Assembly: GCF_002727065.1 (NCBI RefSeq)
Contig: NZ_PDVP01000013.1
Coordinates: 1-64,000, forward strand
Length of the DNA: 64,000 nt
Direction of reading: 5' to 3'
Origin: Zhengella mangrovi
Lineage (GTDB): Bacteria > Pseudomonadota > Alphaproteobacteria > Rhizobiales > Rhizobiaceae
Below, piece after piece: positions 36,636-44,372 of the stretch. The number at the start of each line of letters is the position of its first letter. The stretch's first letter is position 1. The position numbers and the translations under genes are program-made. The notes beneath the pieces are model-generated. The model ran no database searches. It saw only the letters and a program-made list of their open reading frames with translations, and was not told the origin of the DNA.

Positions 36636-37410
36636 CGGCCGCTTCATCCTGCAGGAATTCGGACTGGCTTCTGGTCAGGGTCGTCACGAACGGATTGACC
36701 AGCCGATTGCGTTCGATCCACCGCCGGGAGAGCGGCTGTGATCCGGCCCTGTCCTTCCAGGACCCCATCGTCCAGTGCCGCGCGTGCATGGCGCGGTTGA
36801 TCGGCCATGCCGCCGGGTAGTGGAGCGGCGCCATCAGCACGACGGGCCGGGCGACCCGCAGGTCCGGGTAGGCGGTTTCGTAGAAGAGACGCGTCAGCAT
36901 GCGAGGACCGGTGATATCCTCGATATCCGCCACCGCCACGCTGTCCCGTTCCGAAAGGAGGGCAAAGGCCCGGTCGAGCGCTGCCCGCAGGAAAGGGTGG
37001 CGCGGCACCGCGCCGAAGATGCAGTTGGCGATCTGGTACGGCCGCGCGTAGCCCAGCTCCTGCCGCCGCCGTTCGGTCACGATGGCCTCGACGGCAAGCA
37101 GGCAGCCCGGCTCGAACAGGGCTTCCGGCAATCCCTTCAGGCATTCCATGTCGAGGTCGGCGTAGTATCCGCCATCGCGCCAAACCACGGCGTAGCGGTA
37201 GATGTCGGCCTTCATCACCGGGAAAGGCAGGCGGTCGTAGGCGTCGATCTTCCCGGGAATGACATCGTGGACGATGTCCCGGGCCGCGGCATCGTCGTGG
37301 ATGCGGCACTCCATGCCGGGATTGTGTCGCACCCAGCTGTCCCGGTAGGCCGCCAGCGGGCCTGGAAGCTCGCTGGTTTTCCAGGTCTGTGACAGGATGC
37401 GCGGGATCAT
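36622..37410 (-). CDS. Glycosyltransferase family 32-like (DxD sugar-binding) protein
   Basis: 262-residue protein with the GT32/Gly_transf_sug signature: IPRILSQTWKTSELP at the N-terminus, then KADIYRYAVVWRDGGYYADLDMECLK with the metal-binding DxD. Enzymes of this family add hexoses in capsule or LPS synthesis. I chose the ATG at 37410 because the domain begins immediately after it; a GTG at 37542 would add 44 residues without family similarity. It overlaps the next glycosyltransferase gene and follows the methyltransferase/kinase gene in the same direction. Confidence 0.83.
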   Translation of the reverse strand: MIPRILSQTWKTSELPGPLAAYRDSWVRHNPGMECRIHDDAAARDIVHDVIPGKIDAYDRLPFPVMKADIYRYAVVWRDGGYYADLDMECLKGLPEALFEPGCLLAVEAIVTERRRQELGYARPYQIANCIFGAVPRHPFLRAALDRAFALLSERDSVAVADIEDITGPRMLTRLFYETAYPDLRVARPVVLMAPLHYPAAWPINRAMHARHWTMGSWKDRAGSQPLSRRWIERNRLVNPFVTTLTRSQSEFLQDEAADGTH

Positions 37411-37578
37411 CGCAAGGTCTTCAACGGTGGCGGGCCGCGCAATGGGCGGTTGATCGTTGCTGGCTACCCGGAACGGCGCGACTTCACAAGCAAAACCCGA
37501 TCGCGGAGCCTGTCTCTTTCGCAAAGGCAGGGCGGTGGACACAGCTCAACCGTTGGTGACGGGCAATCCGCCATGGCG

Positions 37579-38676
37579 TCAGGACCGCAGGCGCAGCGCC
37601 AGGCGGCGGCCGGCATAGGCGATGGCACTGACGAGCGTCATCGCCAGGGAAGCGAGACGGCCAGGCCATCCTGCCTGTCCCTGCTCCATGATCCGGGGAT
37701 TGCGGATCATCCGGACGGTCCTGCTGAATCCGCGGTTGTCGGTCTCAAGACTTGAGTTCCGCGGGTCTTCGCTGTCGATGAGATGCAGCGCGGCGCCGCT
37801 GAGCACGATGTTCCAGGGCCGGATATCGCCGTGGATGCGCGCCGGGTCGTGGTTGGAAATGAGCCGCCGTTCCAGGGCGTCGACGATGCTTTCACGCTCC
37901 GGCAGCTGGCCCCCCATGAGCAGGAACGTCCGGAGGTTGAGACCGGGGATGAAGGGGCGGACTTGCTGCCGCTTCAGGTCCTCTTTGTCCGAGCTTGCCC
38001 AGTCCGACCGGATGCGAATGTGGTCGATCTCTGCCGGCGCGGCACGGTCTTCGACATGGTAATACGGCCGGCGCAGGCTTTTCGTCCGGCCAGTGCGGTC
38101 GAAGACATAGAGAAATCCCGGTTCGGCACTGGTATGGCGGGCGGTCCGGTAGATGTCGGGCGAGCCGCCGGCGGCATCGAGCTGCGCTTTTAGCCGGGCC
38201 GTGGTCTGCGGGTTGCAAGCGCCCTCGTCCGCCGGAGACGGAACTTCGATCACCACCAGGCTGCCCAGGTCGAGCAGCGATTCGATGACACCGGTTATGT
38301 CTTCCAGGTGGTGCGCCACGTTGAGTGCCAGCACGACGTCGAAGTGCTCGCACTCGGCGAGGCGGGCGATCTTCTCGTTGGTGAGCTTGTGCCGCAGAAA
38401 GCAGAACCGGTCGCGCGAGGCGGCTTTTTTCAGCCGCGCCACCAGCGAGCGCTGCTTGCGCCAGTCGCCTTCGAGGAGGACGGCCACGCTGTCGAACTCG
38501 TCCAGCGTGCGCAGGGCGAAATAGCCCTGGTCGCATCCCAGGTCGATCAGTGAAAACCGCCGCTTGAACCGGCGGAGGTACGGCTCCAGGACGGCGTACC
38601 GGTCCGGACATGACGGGTTGAGCCCTGCCGCCAGTATCTCGCCATCCTGGTAGATGTCCTGGTAGGGTTCAGACAT
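37579..38676 (-). CDS. SAM methyltransferase fused to kinase-like domain (WbdD-like)
   Basis: 365-residue protein. Residues about 40-150 form a class I methyltransferase (motif I LIDLGCDQGYFAL, motif IV FDVVLALNVAHHLED). Residues about 190-335 hold a phosphotransferase catalytic loop RIHGDIRPWNIVL and a metal-binding LHLIDSED. The same order of domains is found in WbdD, which phosphorylates and methylates the non-reducing end of O9a polymannose to stop growth and tag it for Wzt. This protein is much shorter than WbdD and has no long coiled coil. With Wzm and two Wzt_C-bearing ATPases upstream, a chain-capping role is attractive. Confidence 0.75.
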   Translation of the reverse strand: MSEPYQDIYQDGEILAAGLNPSCPDRYAVLEPYLRRFKRRFSLIDLGCDQGYFALRTLDEFDSVAVLLEGDWRKQRSLVARLKKAASRDRFCFLRHKLTNEKIARLAECEHFDVVLALNVAHHLEDITGVIESLLDLGSLVVIEVPSPADEGACNPQTTARLKAQLDAAGGSPDIYRTARHTSAEPGFLYVFDRTGRTKSLRRPYYHVEDRAAPAEIDHIRIRSDWASSDKEDLKRQQVRPFIPGLNLRTFLLMGGQLPERESIVDALERRLISNHDPARIHGDIRPWNIVLSGAALHLIDSEDPRNSSLETDNRGFSRTVRMIRNPRIMEQGQAGWPGRLASLAMTLVSAIAYAGRRLALRLRS

Positions 38677-39003
38677 GGGAGAGGGCTTTCCGCGAAGACG
38701 TCCCGACGGTGAGGGCAGGCTTGTGCAAGGTCAACAGGATCTCCCGCAAATCCGGACCCCTTGGGTTTTCTGATACGCACGCCGTGAGCACAAGCAAAAT
38801 CGTCTTCGCGCCGGAAATCGGCGAAAGACCGGCGAGGCACGCGGCAAGCTCTCCCATTCACGCGATGGCGGACGCGGACCAGGCGGCTTGATTGCAAGGC
38901 CGGGAACTCATTTCCGACCTTGGTCGGGCGGCGCATGGGCCTCGGTCCGTTGTAACAGTGGCACCGTCTGGCATAGCTTGGCGCACCGAACTGGAAACGG
39001 AGC
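38677..39003 (+). other. 327-base gap without a supported gene
   Basis: Only short open frames without ribosome-binding sites or recognisable similarity are present. The gap separates divergent genes (the WbdD-like gene to the left and the sensor kinase gene to the right), so it must contain both promoters. I see no convincing operator, repeat or RNA structure. Confidence 0.5.
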
Positions 39004-40401
39004 ATGCTGGACACATTTCGCCGCAGGGCAGAGACCTGGAGCCTGAACAAGCGGTTCCTGATCATCGGCGGGCTGGTCATCCTGCTGTCGATGACACTGG
39101 TCGGCTCGTGGATCACCAGCCGGATCGCCGGCAACGCGGTTGCCGGGGCGGGATCGGCGACGGCGCTCTTCATGGACAGCTTCATCACGCCGCTGGCCCA
39201 GGAGCTGGATACCGCCGACGTGCTGTCCATCGGCCCGATCCGTGCTCTCGATGAACTCATCGCCTCGCCCAGCCTGCAGGGACGTGTCGTCTCCATCCGC
39301 ATCTGGAAGCCCGGCGCCATCCTCGCCTATTCCAGCGACGAGACCGGCCTGGGCCGCAAGGCGGAGCCGCGCGAGGACATGCTGCGCGCCTTCGATGGCA
39401 CCGTCGCCGCCACGCTGGTCGATTCGATCCACGATGGTCCTGCCAGGATACCCGCAGGACAGCCCCTGCTGGAGGTCTACAGTCCCATTCGGGCCAACTG
39501 GACCGGCAAGATCATTGCCGTCGCCGAGGTCTACGAGGCGGCCACCCGGCTCCAGGCCGGCATCCGGCGGACGATCATGGAGGGCTGGATCGCCGTCCTG
39601 GCGGTAACCGCGGCGATCGGGGCGAGCCTGTTCGGCATTGTCGCCAACGGCAGCCGCACGATCGAGCGGCAGCGCGCGGCGCTCCAGGAGAAGGTGGAGC
39701 AGGGGCAATCCATGCTCGCCGAGATCGACCGGCTGCGCCAGCGCTCCATGCGCGCCTCGGGCAAGGTCTCCGATATCCTCGAAGCGCGCATGCGGCAGGT
39801 CAGCGCAGACCTGCACGACGGACCCGCGCAACTGCTGGGCCTTGTCGCCCTGCGCCTCGATTCGCTAGCGACGCTGGACGATCCGCAGGCCCGCCGGGCC
39901 GAGATCGCGGTGATGGAAGGCGCGCTGGCGGAGGCGCTGCAGGAAATCCGCCACGTCTGCCGCGGTCTGTCCCTGCCCGATCTCCAGGCCGTTCAGCTAA
40001 ATGACATTCCCGACCAGATAATCTCCCTCCATGAACGCAGAACGGGGGTTGTCGTGGAAAAGGACATAGCAGTGGCGTCCCGCCCGGTACCCCACGCCGT
40101 CAAGACCTGCCTCTACCGGTTCATCCAGGAAGGGCTGAACAACGCCCACCGCCACGCCCCGGGCGCGGCGGTTCGCGTCACCTGCCGTCTGGCGGGCGAC
40201 CGGCTGGAAGCGAGGATCGCCAATGGCGCGACCCGCGACCTGCCTCCGGCTCCGCCAAGGGAGTCGACCGGGCTTGGCCTGACCGGCCTCAAGGAGCGCA
40301 TCGAGAGCCTCGGCGGGCAGTTCGGTTTCGAACTGGCCGGACAGGGCGCCGCCGTGCTGACGATGGACCTGGACCTTTCGGGAGAAGCCTTCCATGCCTG
40401 A
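39004..40401 (+). CDS. NarL-type sensor histidine kinase
   Basis: 465-residue inner-membrane kinase. Two membrane spans (about 18-38 and 194-214) bracket a periplasmic sensor of about 155 residues that may be Cache-like (RVVSIRIWKPGAILAYSSD, LEVYSPI). A coiled coil and a HisKA_3 dimerisation/phosphoacceptor region with His271 (SADLHDGPAQLL) follow, then an HATPase domain (FIQEGLNNAHRHA, GLGLTGLKERIESLGG). It overlaps the response-regulator gene by eight bases. The signal is unknown. Confidence 0.93.
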   Translation: MLDTFRRRAETWSLNKRFLIIGGLVILLSMTLVGSWITSRIAGNAVAGAGSATALFMDSFITPLAQELDTADVLSIGPIRALDELIASPSLQGRVVSIRIWKPGAILAYSSDETGLGRKAEPREDMLRAFDGTVAATLVDSIHDGPARIPAGQPLLEVYSPIRANWTGKIIAVAEVYEAATRLQAGIRRTIMEGWIAVLAVTAAIGASLFGIVANGSRTIERQRAALQEKVEQGQSMLAEIDRLRQRSMRASGKVSDILEARMRQVSADLHDGPAQLLGLVALRLDSLATLDDPQARRAEIAVMEGALAEALQEIRHVCRGLSLPDLQAVQLNDIPDQIISLHERRTGVVVEKDIAVASRPVPHAVKTCLYRFIQEGLNNAHRHAPGAAVRVTCRLAGDRLEARIANGATRDLPPAPPRESTGLGLTGLKERIESLGGQFGFELAGQGAAVLTMDLDLSGEAFHA

Positions 40402-41044
40402 TGCGGTACACGTGGTCGTGGCGGATGATCACCCGCTCTATCGGGCCGGGGTCGTGCGCACCCTGACCGAAGCCCCGGATTTCACCGTCGTCGGCGAGGC
40501 CGGCAGTGCAGATGCGGCTGTCGAGCTGGTCGGCCGGCAGCGCCCCGCCGTGGTGCTGCTCGACATTTCCATGCCCGGGGGCGGAATTGCCGCCGCGGCA
40601 CGCATCGCCGATGCCAGTCCGGACACGGCCATCGTCATGCTCACGGCCTCCGAGGAGGAAAGCGACATTCTCGATGCCCTGGCCGCGGGCGCCCGGGGAT
40701 ACGCCCTCAAGGGCGCCGGTGCGCAGGACCTGCTGCAGATCCTGCGGACGGTCGCGGACGGCGGATCCTATGTCTCGCCGTCGCTGGCCGGCCGCATGCT
40801 CCTGACCATGCGCAGGGATGCCGCGAAGCCCGCCAGCCAGGACGGCCTCGCCGGGCTGAGCGAGCGCGAGAGGCAGATCCTCGACCTGGTGTCCAGGGCC
40901 ATGAGCAACAAGGAAATCGGGCGGGCGCTGGATCTCCAGGAAAAGACCGTCAAGCATTACATGACGGGGATCCTGCAGAAGCTGCAGGTGCGCAATCGCA
41001 CCGAGGCGGCCCTCGTGGCGACGCGCGCACGCGACGGCCAATGA
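40394..41044 (+). CDS. NarL/FixJ-type response regulator
   Basis: 216-residue regulator with a receiver domain (phospho-acceptor D57 in VVLLDISMP; acidic pair D11-D12) and a C-terminal LuxR-type helix-turn-helix (about 150-205; LSERERQILDLVSRAMSNKEIGRALDLQEKTVKHY). The cognate kinase gene overlaps upstream. Nearby unassigned small secreted proteins (41084 on the opposite strand) could be targets, but no binding site is recognisable. Confidence 0.94.
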   Translation: MPDAVHVVVADDHPLYRAGVVRTLTEAPDFTVVGEAGSADAAVELVGRQRPAVVLLDISMPGGGIAAAARIADASPDTAIVMLTASEEESDILDALAAGARGYALKGAGAQDLLQILRTVADGGSYVSPSLAGRMLLTMRRDAAKPASQDGLAGLSERERQILDLVSRAMSNKEIGRALDLQEKTVKHYMTGILQKLQVRNRTEAALVATRARDGQ

Positions 41045-41083
41045 CGGTTCACGCCCTGCGGCCTGCTGCCGCGAAACGGGGCA

Positions 41084-41560
41084 CTACCGGCCTTCGGCTG
41101 CCTTCAGCCGCTTGAAATCCGTGTCATTGGCCGGGCGCTCGATGACCGGGCGGCCGGTGCGGTCGAGCAGGCTGTAGGTGCCGCCGATGATCTGCTCGGC
41201 CCATCCGTCGCTGTAGCGAACGACGATATTGCCGGCACCCGTCCGGCTGCTCGTCACCGATCCCTGCTGTTTCAGGACGTCGAGAAACCGTGCAAGCGCC
41301 GAGGGGCCGTCGTGACGCGTCGTGACGGGTTGGTGCTGCCTGTCGCTGCCATTCGCGCCGCCGCTCTCGCCTTCGCCTTCACCCTCGCCACCGCCTTCGT
41401 CGGCATGGGCCATGCCGATCAGGCCATGGTGCGCATCGAAGACCAGTGCGGACGGCTGCACCATGGCCAGCAGGGCGCCCGCCAGGGCTATCCCCATGCC
41501 GCGGCGCAAGGCGCGGAAAAAGCCTTGGGCAGTCCGGGCTTTCGCGATCGTCTTCCTCAT
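41084..41560 (-). CDS. Secreted protein with acidic Gly/Glu linker, unknown function
   Basis: 158-residue protein with an N-terminal signal-like segment (hydrophobic at about 22-36, possible cleavage after AHA at about 52). A Glu/Gly/Ser-rich stretch (GGGEGEGEGESGG) and a folded C-terminal part (SALARFLDVLKQQGSV, IVVRYSDGWAEQIIGGTYSLLD) follow. No family recognised. It is convergent with the response-regulator gene. Its general plan resembles the shorter acidic protein at 41892. Confidence 0.6.
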   Translation of the reverse strand: MRKTIAKARTAQGFFRALRRGMGIALAGALLAMVQPSALVFDAHHGLIGMAHADEGGGEGEGEGESGGANGSDRQHQPVTTRHDGPSALARFLDVLKQQGSVTSSRTGAGNIVVRYSDGWAEQIIGGTYSLLDRTGRPVIERPANDTDFKRLKAAEGR

Positions 41561-41891
41561 GCCGTCTCAACGCCTCCTGTCCGCACGCGCCGCGCTGCAG
41601 CCCCTTCCTTGCCACCCGGGCCGGAGAAAAGCAAAGCGCAGCCGGCTTCGATCCCTGCGGATGAAGCCGGCTGTCTCGCGGGCGGCCGTTCGAGCGGCGG
41701 TTCGGGTCCGCCCGCGTGCCGGAACCGAGGGGATGGTTCCGGTCAAGTCGTCCCGGCCTCCATGCGGCAGTCAAGACGCAGCAACAGGGCTTGTCTTGCC
41801 GCGTTTCACGGCGGGAACGCTTGAATGACACGGAGACGGCCGGGCAGGGTGGTGGGCCGGACGCCCGGCCGTCTCCGTTCCAGGCAGGGCG
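41561..41891 (-). other. 331-base intergenic stretch
   Basis: No supported gene. It lies between two minus-strand genes and contains the strong hairpin at 41830-41878 near its left-reading start. The remaining part should hold the promoter of the 41084-41560 gene, but no clear -35/-10 pair is visible. Confidence 0.5.
41830..41878 (-). terminator. Perfect 16-bp hairpin downstream of the acidic secreted protein gene
   Basis: ACGGAGACGGCCGGGC (41830-41845) is the exact reverse complement of 41863-41878, with a 17-base loop. It begins 14 bases after the stop of the minus-strand gene at 41892. The tail on the minus strand is not T-rich (GTCATTC), so it may act as an RNA-stabilising or Rho-assisted structure rather than a classic terminator. 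Confidence 0.55.
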
Positions 41892-42221
41892 TCAGCCGTG
41901 GTTTTCCGACCGTCCGCGCTCCTGGATTCCGGTCTCGTTGCCTTCGGCATGGCCGTGGCTGCCCGTCTCGGCGCCATGGCCGGTTTCGCCGGTCGAGCCA
42001 TGGCCCTCCGAACCGGAATGGCCTTCGCCGCCTTCCGAGCCAGAACCCGAGCCGCTGCCCTCGCCGTCGCCGTCGGACTCCGACCCGCTCTCGGAATCGG
42101 CGAAGGCCTTGGTCATGGAAAGCCCGGGCGTTGCGCCGTGAAACTGGATGGTCGCCGGGAAGGCGGCCAGGCCATAGGCGAGGGCGAGGGTGCTGGCGGC
42201 TGTTTTCAGGAATGTGCTCAT
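41892..42221 (-). CDS. Small secreted acidic Ser/Gly/Glu/His-rich protein
   Basis: 109-residue protein. Residues 1-42 form a signal peptide (MSTFLKTAASTLALAYGLAA, end near AFA). The rest is low complexity, with Ser-Gly-Glu-Asp runs moving into a Gly-His-Ser-Glu-rich tail (SEGHGSTGETGHGAETGSHG). Such sequences are intrinsically disordered and may bind metal through the histidines. GGAGGA about nine bases before the ATG strongly supports this start. No family is recognised; the nearby copper-responsive genes make a metal-related role conceivable. Confidence 0.65.
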   Translation of the reverse strand: MSTFLKTAASTLALAYGLAAFPATIQFHGATPGLSMTKAFADSESGSESDGDGEGSGSGSGSEGGEGHSGSEGHGSTGETGHGAETGSHGHAEGNETGIQERGRSENHG

Positions 42222-42497
42222 CGGGATTGTCCTCCGGTTCGGGGTTTCCACGGGCTGTCGGTGAACCCGCTGAAAGAACGCTACGGACAAACCCGGCCGG
42301 GTTGAACGGGTCCGGGACCGATGCGCGGCCCCGTTCGGCCTTCGGTCCGGTGCGGTTTCAGACCCTGGTCCGGTCGATCTCTGGTCCTGGCCCGACCAAG
42401 GCCCCGGAATCCGCGCTGCCGCGGTTGACCTTCCAGCAGGAGAAAGGCTCACTTGGAAGACGGAAACCGAACCGATCAACCTCTCGGCCGACCCGCC

Positions 42498-42953
42498 ATG
42501 ACGATTCGCCTACCCGAGTTCTGGCTGGCCTTCTTCTCGTTCCTGCTGCATTTCGCCTGGGAGATGCTGCAGACGCCGACCTATGCCGGCATGGCGGAAA
42601 TGCCCCATTGGGACGCCACGATCCTGTGCCTTCAAGCGACCCTTGGCGACGTCCTGTTCGCGCTGATCGCCTTCTGGCTGGCAAGCGCGGCTGCCCGCTC
42701 GCGCCGCTGGTACCGCGCCTGGCCGGTCCTCCCCACGCTCGTCTACATGGCGGCCGGGCTGCTGCTGACCATCGGCTTTGAGTTTTATTACACCGAGGTC
42801 AGCCTGCGCTGGACCTACTCGGATCTCATGCCGCGCCTGCCGCTTCTTGGCACCGGCGTGAGCCCCCTGGTGCAATGGATCCTGATCCCGCCGCTGGCGC
42901 TCTGGCTGACGCGCCGGCACCTCGTGACCTGGCAGAAGGAGACCGCACGATGA
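42498..42953 (+). CDS. Small polytopic membrane protein, unknown function
   Basis: 151-residue protein with four hydrophobic spans (WLAFFSFLLHFAWEML, ATLGDVLFALIAFWLA, VLPTLVYMAAGLLLTIGF, LVQWILIPPLALWL). Aromatic and acidic residues within the first span (FAWE) and FEFYYTE recall small membrane proteins seen near copper or redox genes, but I cannot name the family. An upstream TTG at 42453 has a better ribosome-binding site (AGGAG or AAAGG) and would add 15 residues. It overlaps the 36-residue gene that follows by four bases. Confidence 0.68.
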   Translation: MTIRLPEFWLAFFSFLLHFAWEMLQTPTYAGMAEMPHWDATILCLQATLGDVLFALIAFWLASAAARSRRWYRAWPVLPTLVYMAAGLLLTIGFEFYYTEVSLRWTYSDLMPRLPLLGTGVSPLVQWILIPPLALWLTRRHLVTWQKETAR

Positions 42954-43060
42954 TGGACGGATATGGATACGGCATGGGGTTCGGCGGCATCGGCATGCTG
43001 CTGATCCTCGTTCTGGTCGTGCTGGCGATCGCCGCCCTGATCAAGTACCTGCGCAGTTGA
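42950..43060 (+). CDS. 36-residue single-span membrane peptide
   Basis: Tiny protein with a Gly/Tyr/Met-rich start (MMDGYGYGMGFGG) and one transmembrane helix (MLLILVLVVLAIAAL) ending in KYLRS. Its ATG overlaps the TGA of the preceding membrane-protein gene, so the two are probably translationally coupled. Gly/Tyr/Met N-termini of this kind are seen in small membrane proteins around oxidases and copper systems, but function is not assignable. Confidence 0.55.
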   Translation: MMDGYGYGMGFGGIGMLLILVLVVLAIAALIKYLRS

Positions 43061-43064
43061 GGAG

Positions 43065-43083
43065 CCGGCGGCGGCGCCGCCGG
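43065..43083. terminator. Bidirectional GC hairpin between convergent genes
   Basis: CCGGCGGC (43065-43072) pairs with GCCGCCGG (43076-43083) around a 3-base loop, between the stops of the 36-residue gene and the cytochrome c gene. It has no long T-tract on either strand. It probably serves both transcripts as a boundary. Confidence 0.45.
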
Positions 43084-43093
43084 TCCTGGCCGC

Positions 43094-43516
43094 CTATTCG
43101 ATGCCGTTGGCGCGCTGCAGCGTCCGCACGTAGGCAATGACCTTGCGCACGCCCGCCTCGTTGATGCCGGGCACGGGCGGCATGTTGCCGAAACTCCAGT
43201 GGTGGGACTGTACGCCGTTGCGCGCGGCGATCACGAAGGCCGCATCGGCATGGTGGTTCGGCCGGTAATAGGGATGGACGAGCGGCGGACCATAGCCGTC
43301 GCGGCCAGAAGCATTGGCGCCGTGGCAGGTGGCGCAATTGGCGTCGAACAGCACCTTGCCTTCCTGCGCGGTCCCGGCAAGCGCCGGCACGCTGACGTTG
43401 ACGATCGGCGCGCCCGAGGCCATGGCGGGTTCCCGCCCGCCGGCGAGATAGAAGCGAAGCCCGAGCAGCACGGCCACCATGGCCACGATGCTCAGGAGAA
43501 CAGTCCGGTTGTTCAT
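43094..43516 (-). CDS. Membrane-anchored or secreted c-type cytochrome
   Basis: 140-residue protein with an N-terminal hydrophobic anchor/signal (about 5-25) and one haem-binding CATCH motif at 61-65 in DANCATCHGAN. GNMPPVPGINEAGVRKVIAYVRTLQ supplies the distal Met ligand and final helix of a class I cytochrome c. The ATG overlaps the cueR stop by four bases, so it is expressed with the copper regulator. It could carry electrons for periplasmic copper oxidation or detoxification; that role is inferred from context only. Confidence 0.87.
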   Translation of the reverse strand: MNNRTVLLSIVAMVAVLLGLRFYLAGGREPAMASGAPIVNVSVPALAGTAQEGKVLFDANCATCHGANASGRDGYGPPLVHPYYRPNHHADAAFVIAARNGVQSHHWSFGNMPPVPGINEAGVRKVIAYVRTLQRANGIE

Positions 43517-43908
43517 TGGTCGGCTTCCCCCGCCAGTCCGTCGATGATGGGGCAGTCCGGCCGGTCGTCGCCGTGACAGCTCTTCACCAGCACCGACAAG
43601 GTTTCGCGCAGCGATTTCAGTTCCTCGATCTTGCGGTCGATCTCGCCGATCTTGTGCCGGGCGACGGCCTTCACGTCGGCGCTGGCGCGATGCTTGTCCT
43701 CGTAGAGGGAAAGCAGCGTGCGGCATTCCTCGATGGTGAAGCCGAGGCTGCGGGCCCGCTGCAGGAAGCGAAGCCGGTGGATGTCGGCATCGGAATAATC
43801 GCGATAGCCGTTCAAGGCGCGATCCGGCTTGATCAGCGCGATTTCCTCGTAATAGCGGATCGTCTTGGGCGGAAGGTTGGCGCGTTGCGCCGCCTGGCCG
43901 ATGTTCAT
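43513..43908 (-). CDS. cueR: Cu(I)-responsive MerR-family regulator (CueR/HmrR)
   Basis: 131-residue regulator. Residues 1-70 are the MerR winged helix (MNIGQAAQRANLPPKTIRYY, GYRDYSDADIHRLRFLQRAR). A dimerisation helix follows, and the metal loop C111-H-G-D-D-R-P-D-C119-P matches the two-cysteine Cu(I)/Ag(I)/Au(I) loop of E. coli CueR. A canonical target promoter lies upstream of the 44004-44366 gene in the same operon direction. The product should activate that operon on copper excess. Confidence 0.93.
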   Translation of the reverse strand: MNIGQAAQRANLPPKTIRYYEEIALIKPDRALNGYRDYSDADIHRLRFLQRARSLGFTIEECRTLLSLYEDKHRASADVKAVARHKIGEIDRKIEELKSLRETLSVLVKSCHGDDRPDCPIIDGLAGEADQ

Positions 43909-44003
43909 GGGGTCTTCCTCTCGTCGTTCCGGGTGCGGACGTGGCGTCCGGCTGGCCCGGATGGTGCATCTGTCCTGCCGCAGGGGCGGCATTCGCGAAC
44001 GGG

Positions 44004-44366
44004 TCAGGCGGACTTGGGAGGATGGGGAATGACCGCGGGATCGGCCCCGCTTGGCTGGTCGCTTGCCGCCCCCGGGGCGACGCGGTGTGCGGACGCCGCC
44101 AGGACGGAAGCGTCCGGCGGCAGGAAGCCGCCGTCGAGGCTGCAATGGCCGGCCTTCCCGTGCGCGGCTCTGCCGGAATCCATCGACGGACAGCAGGAGT
44201 GGCCTGCCGTCGCCAGGAGGCTGGCCTCGTCTGCGTGGCTTGCAGGGTGCGCCTGCCCGGACACGTTCGACGCGGCCATGGGCGCGATCGTCACGGGTCC
44301 CGCCGCCACGCCCGGATGGACGGACGCGAACAGGAACACGAGACACAGGGCAAGGAACCGGCGCAT
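44004..44366 (-). CDS. Small periplasmic Cys/His/Met protein, copper-inducible
   Basis: 120-residue protein with a signal peptide (MRRFLALCLVFLFASVHPGVA). The mature part is Ala/Ser/His-rich with a potential metal-binding segment (HSCCPSMDSGRAAHGKAGHC; four Cys/His pairs and a Met). The ATG at 44366 coincides with the transcription start predicted from the CueR-type promoter, so the mRNA may be leaderless. No family recognised. It is the first gene of an operon with cueR (95 bases downstream) and cytochrome c, and is probably a periplasmic copper-binding or copper-resistance factor. Confidence 0.7.
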   Translation of the reverse strand: MRRFLALCLVFLFASVHPGVAAGPVTIAPMAASNVSGQAHPASHADEASLLATAGHSCCPSMDSGRAAHGKAGHCSLDGGFLPPDASVLAASAHRVAPGAASDQPSGADPAVIPHPPKSA

Positions 44367-44372
44367 GGCGGC

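Noticed and set aside
38677-39003. Short open frames of about 60 to 120 codons in the gap before the sensor kinase
   Set aside because: No ribosome-binding sites, no hydrophobic or domain pattern, and they overlap in several frames.
42425-42450. Second possible CueR box (TTGACCTTCC then GAAAGGC) before the membrane-protein gene at 42498
   Set aside because: The second half-site has two mismatches and no -10 element lies 19 or 17 bases from TTGACC; the purines are explained as a ribosome-binding site for a TTG start at 42453.
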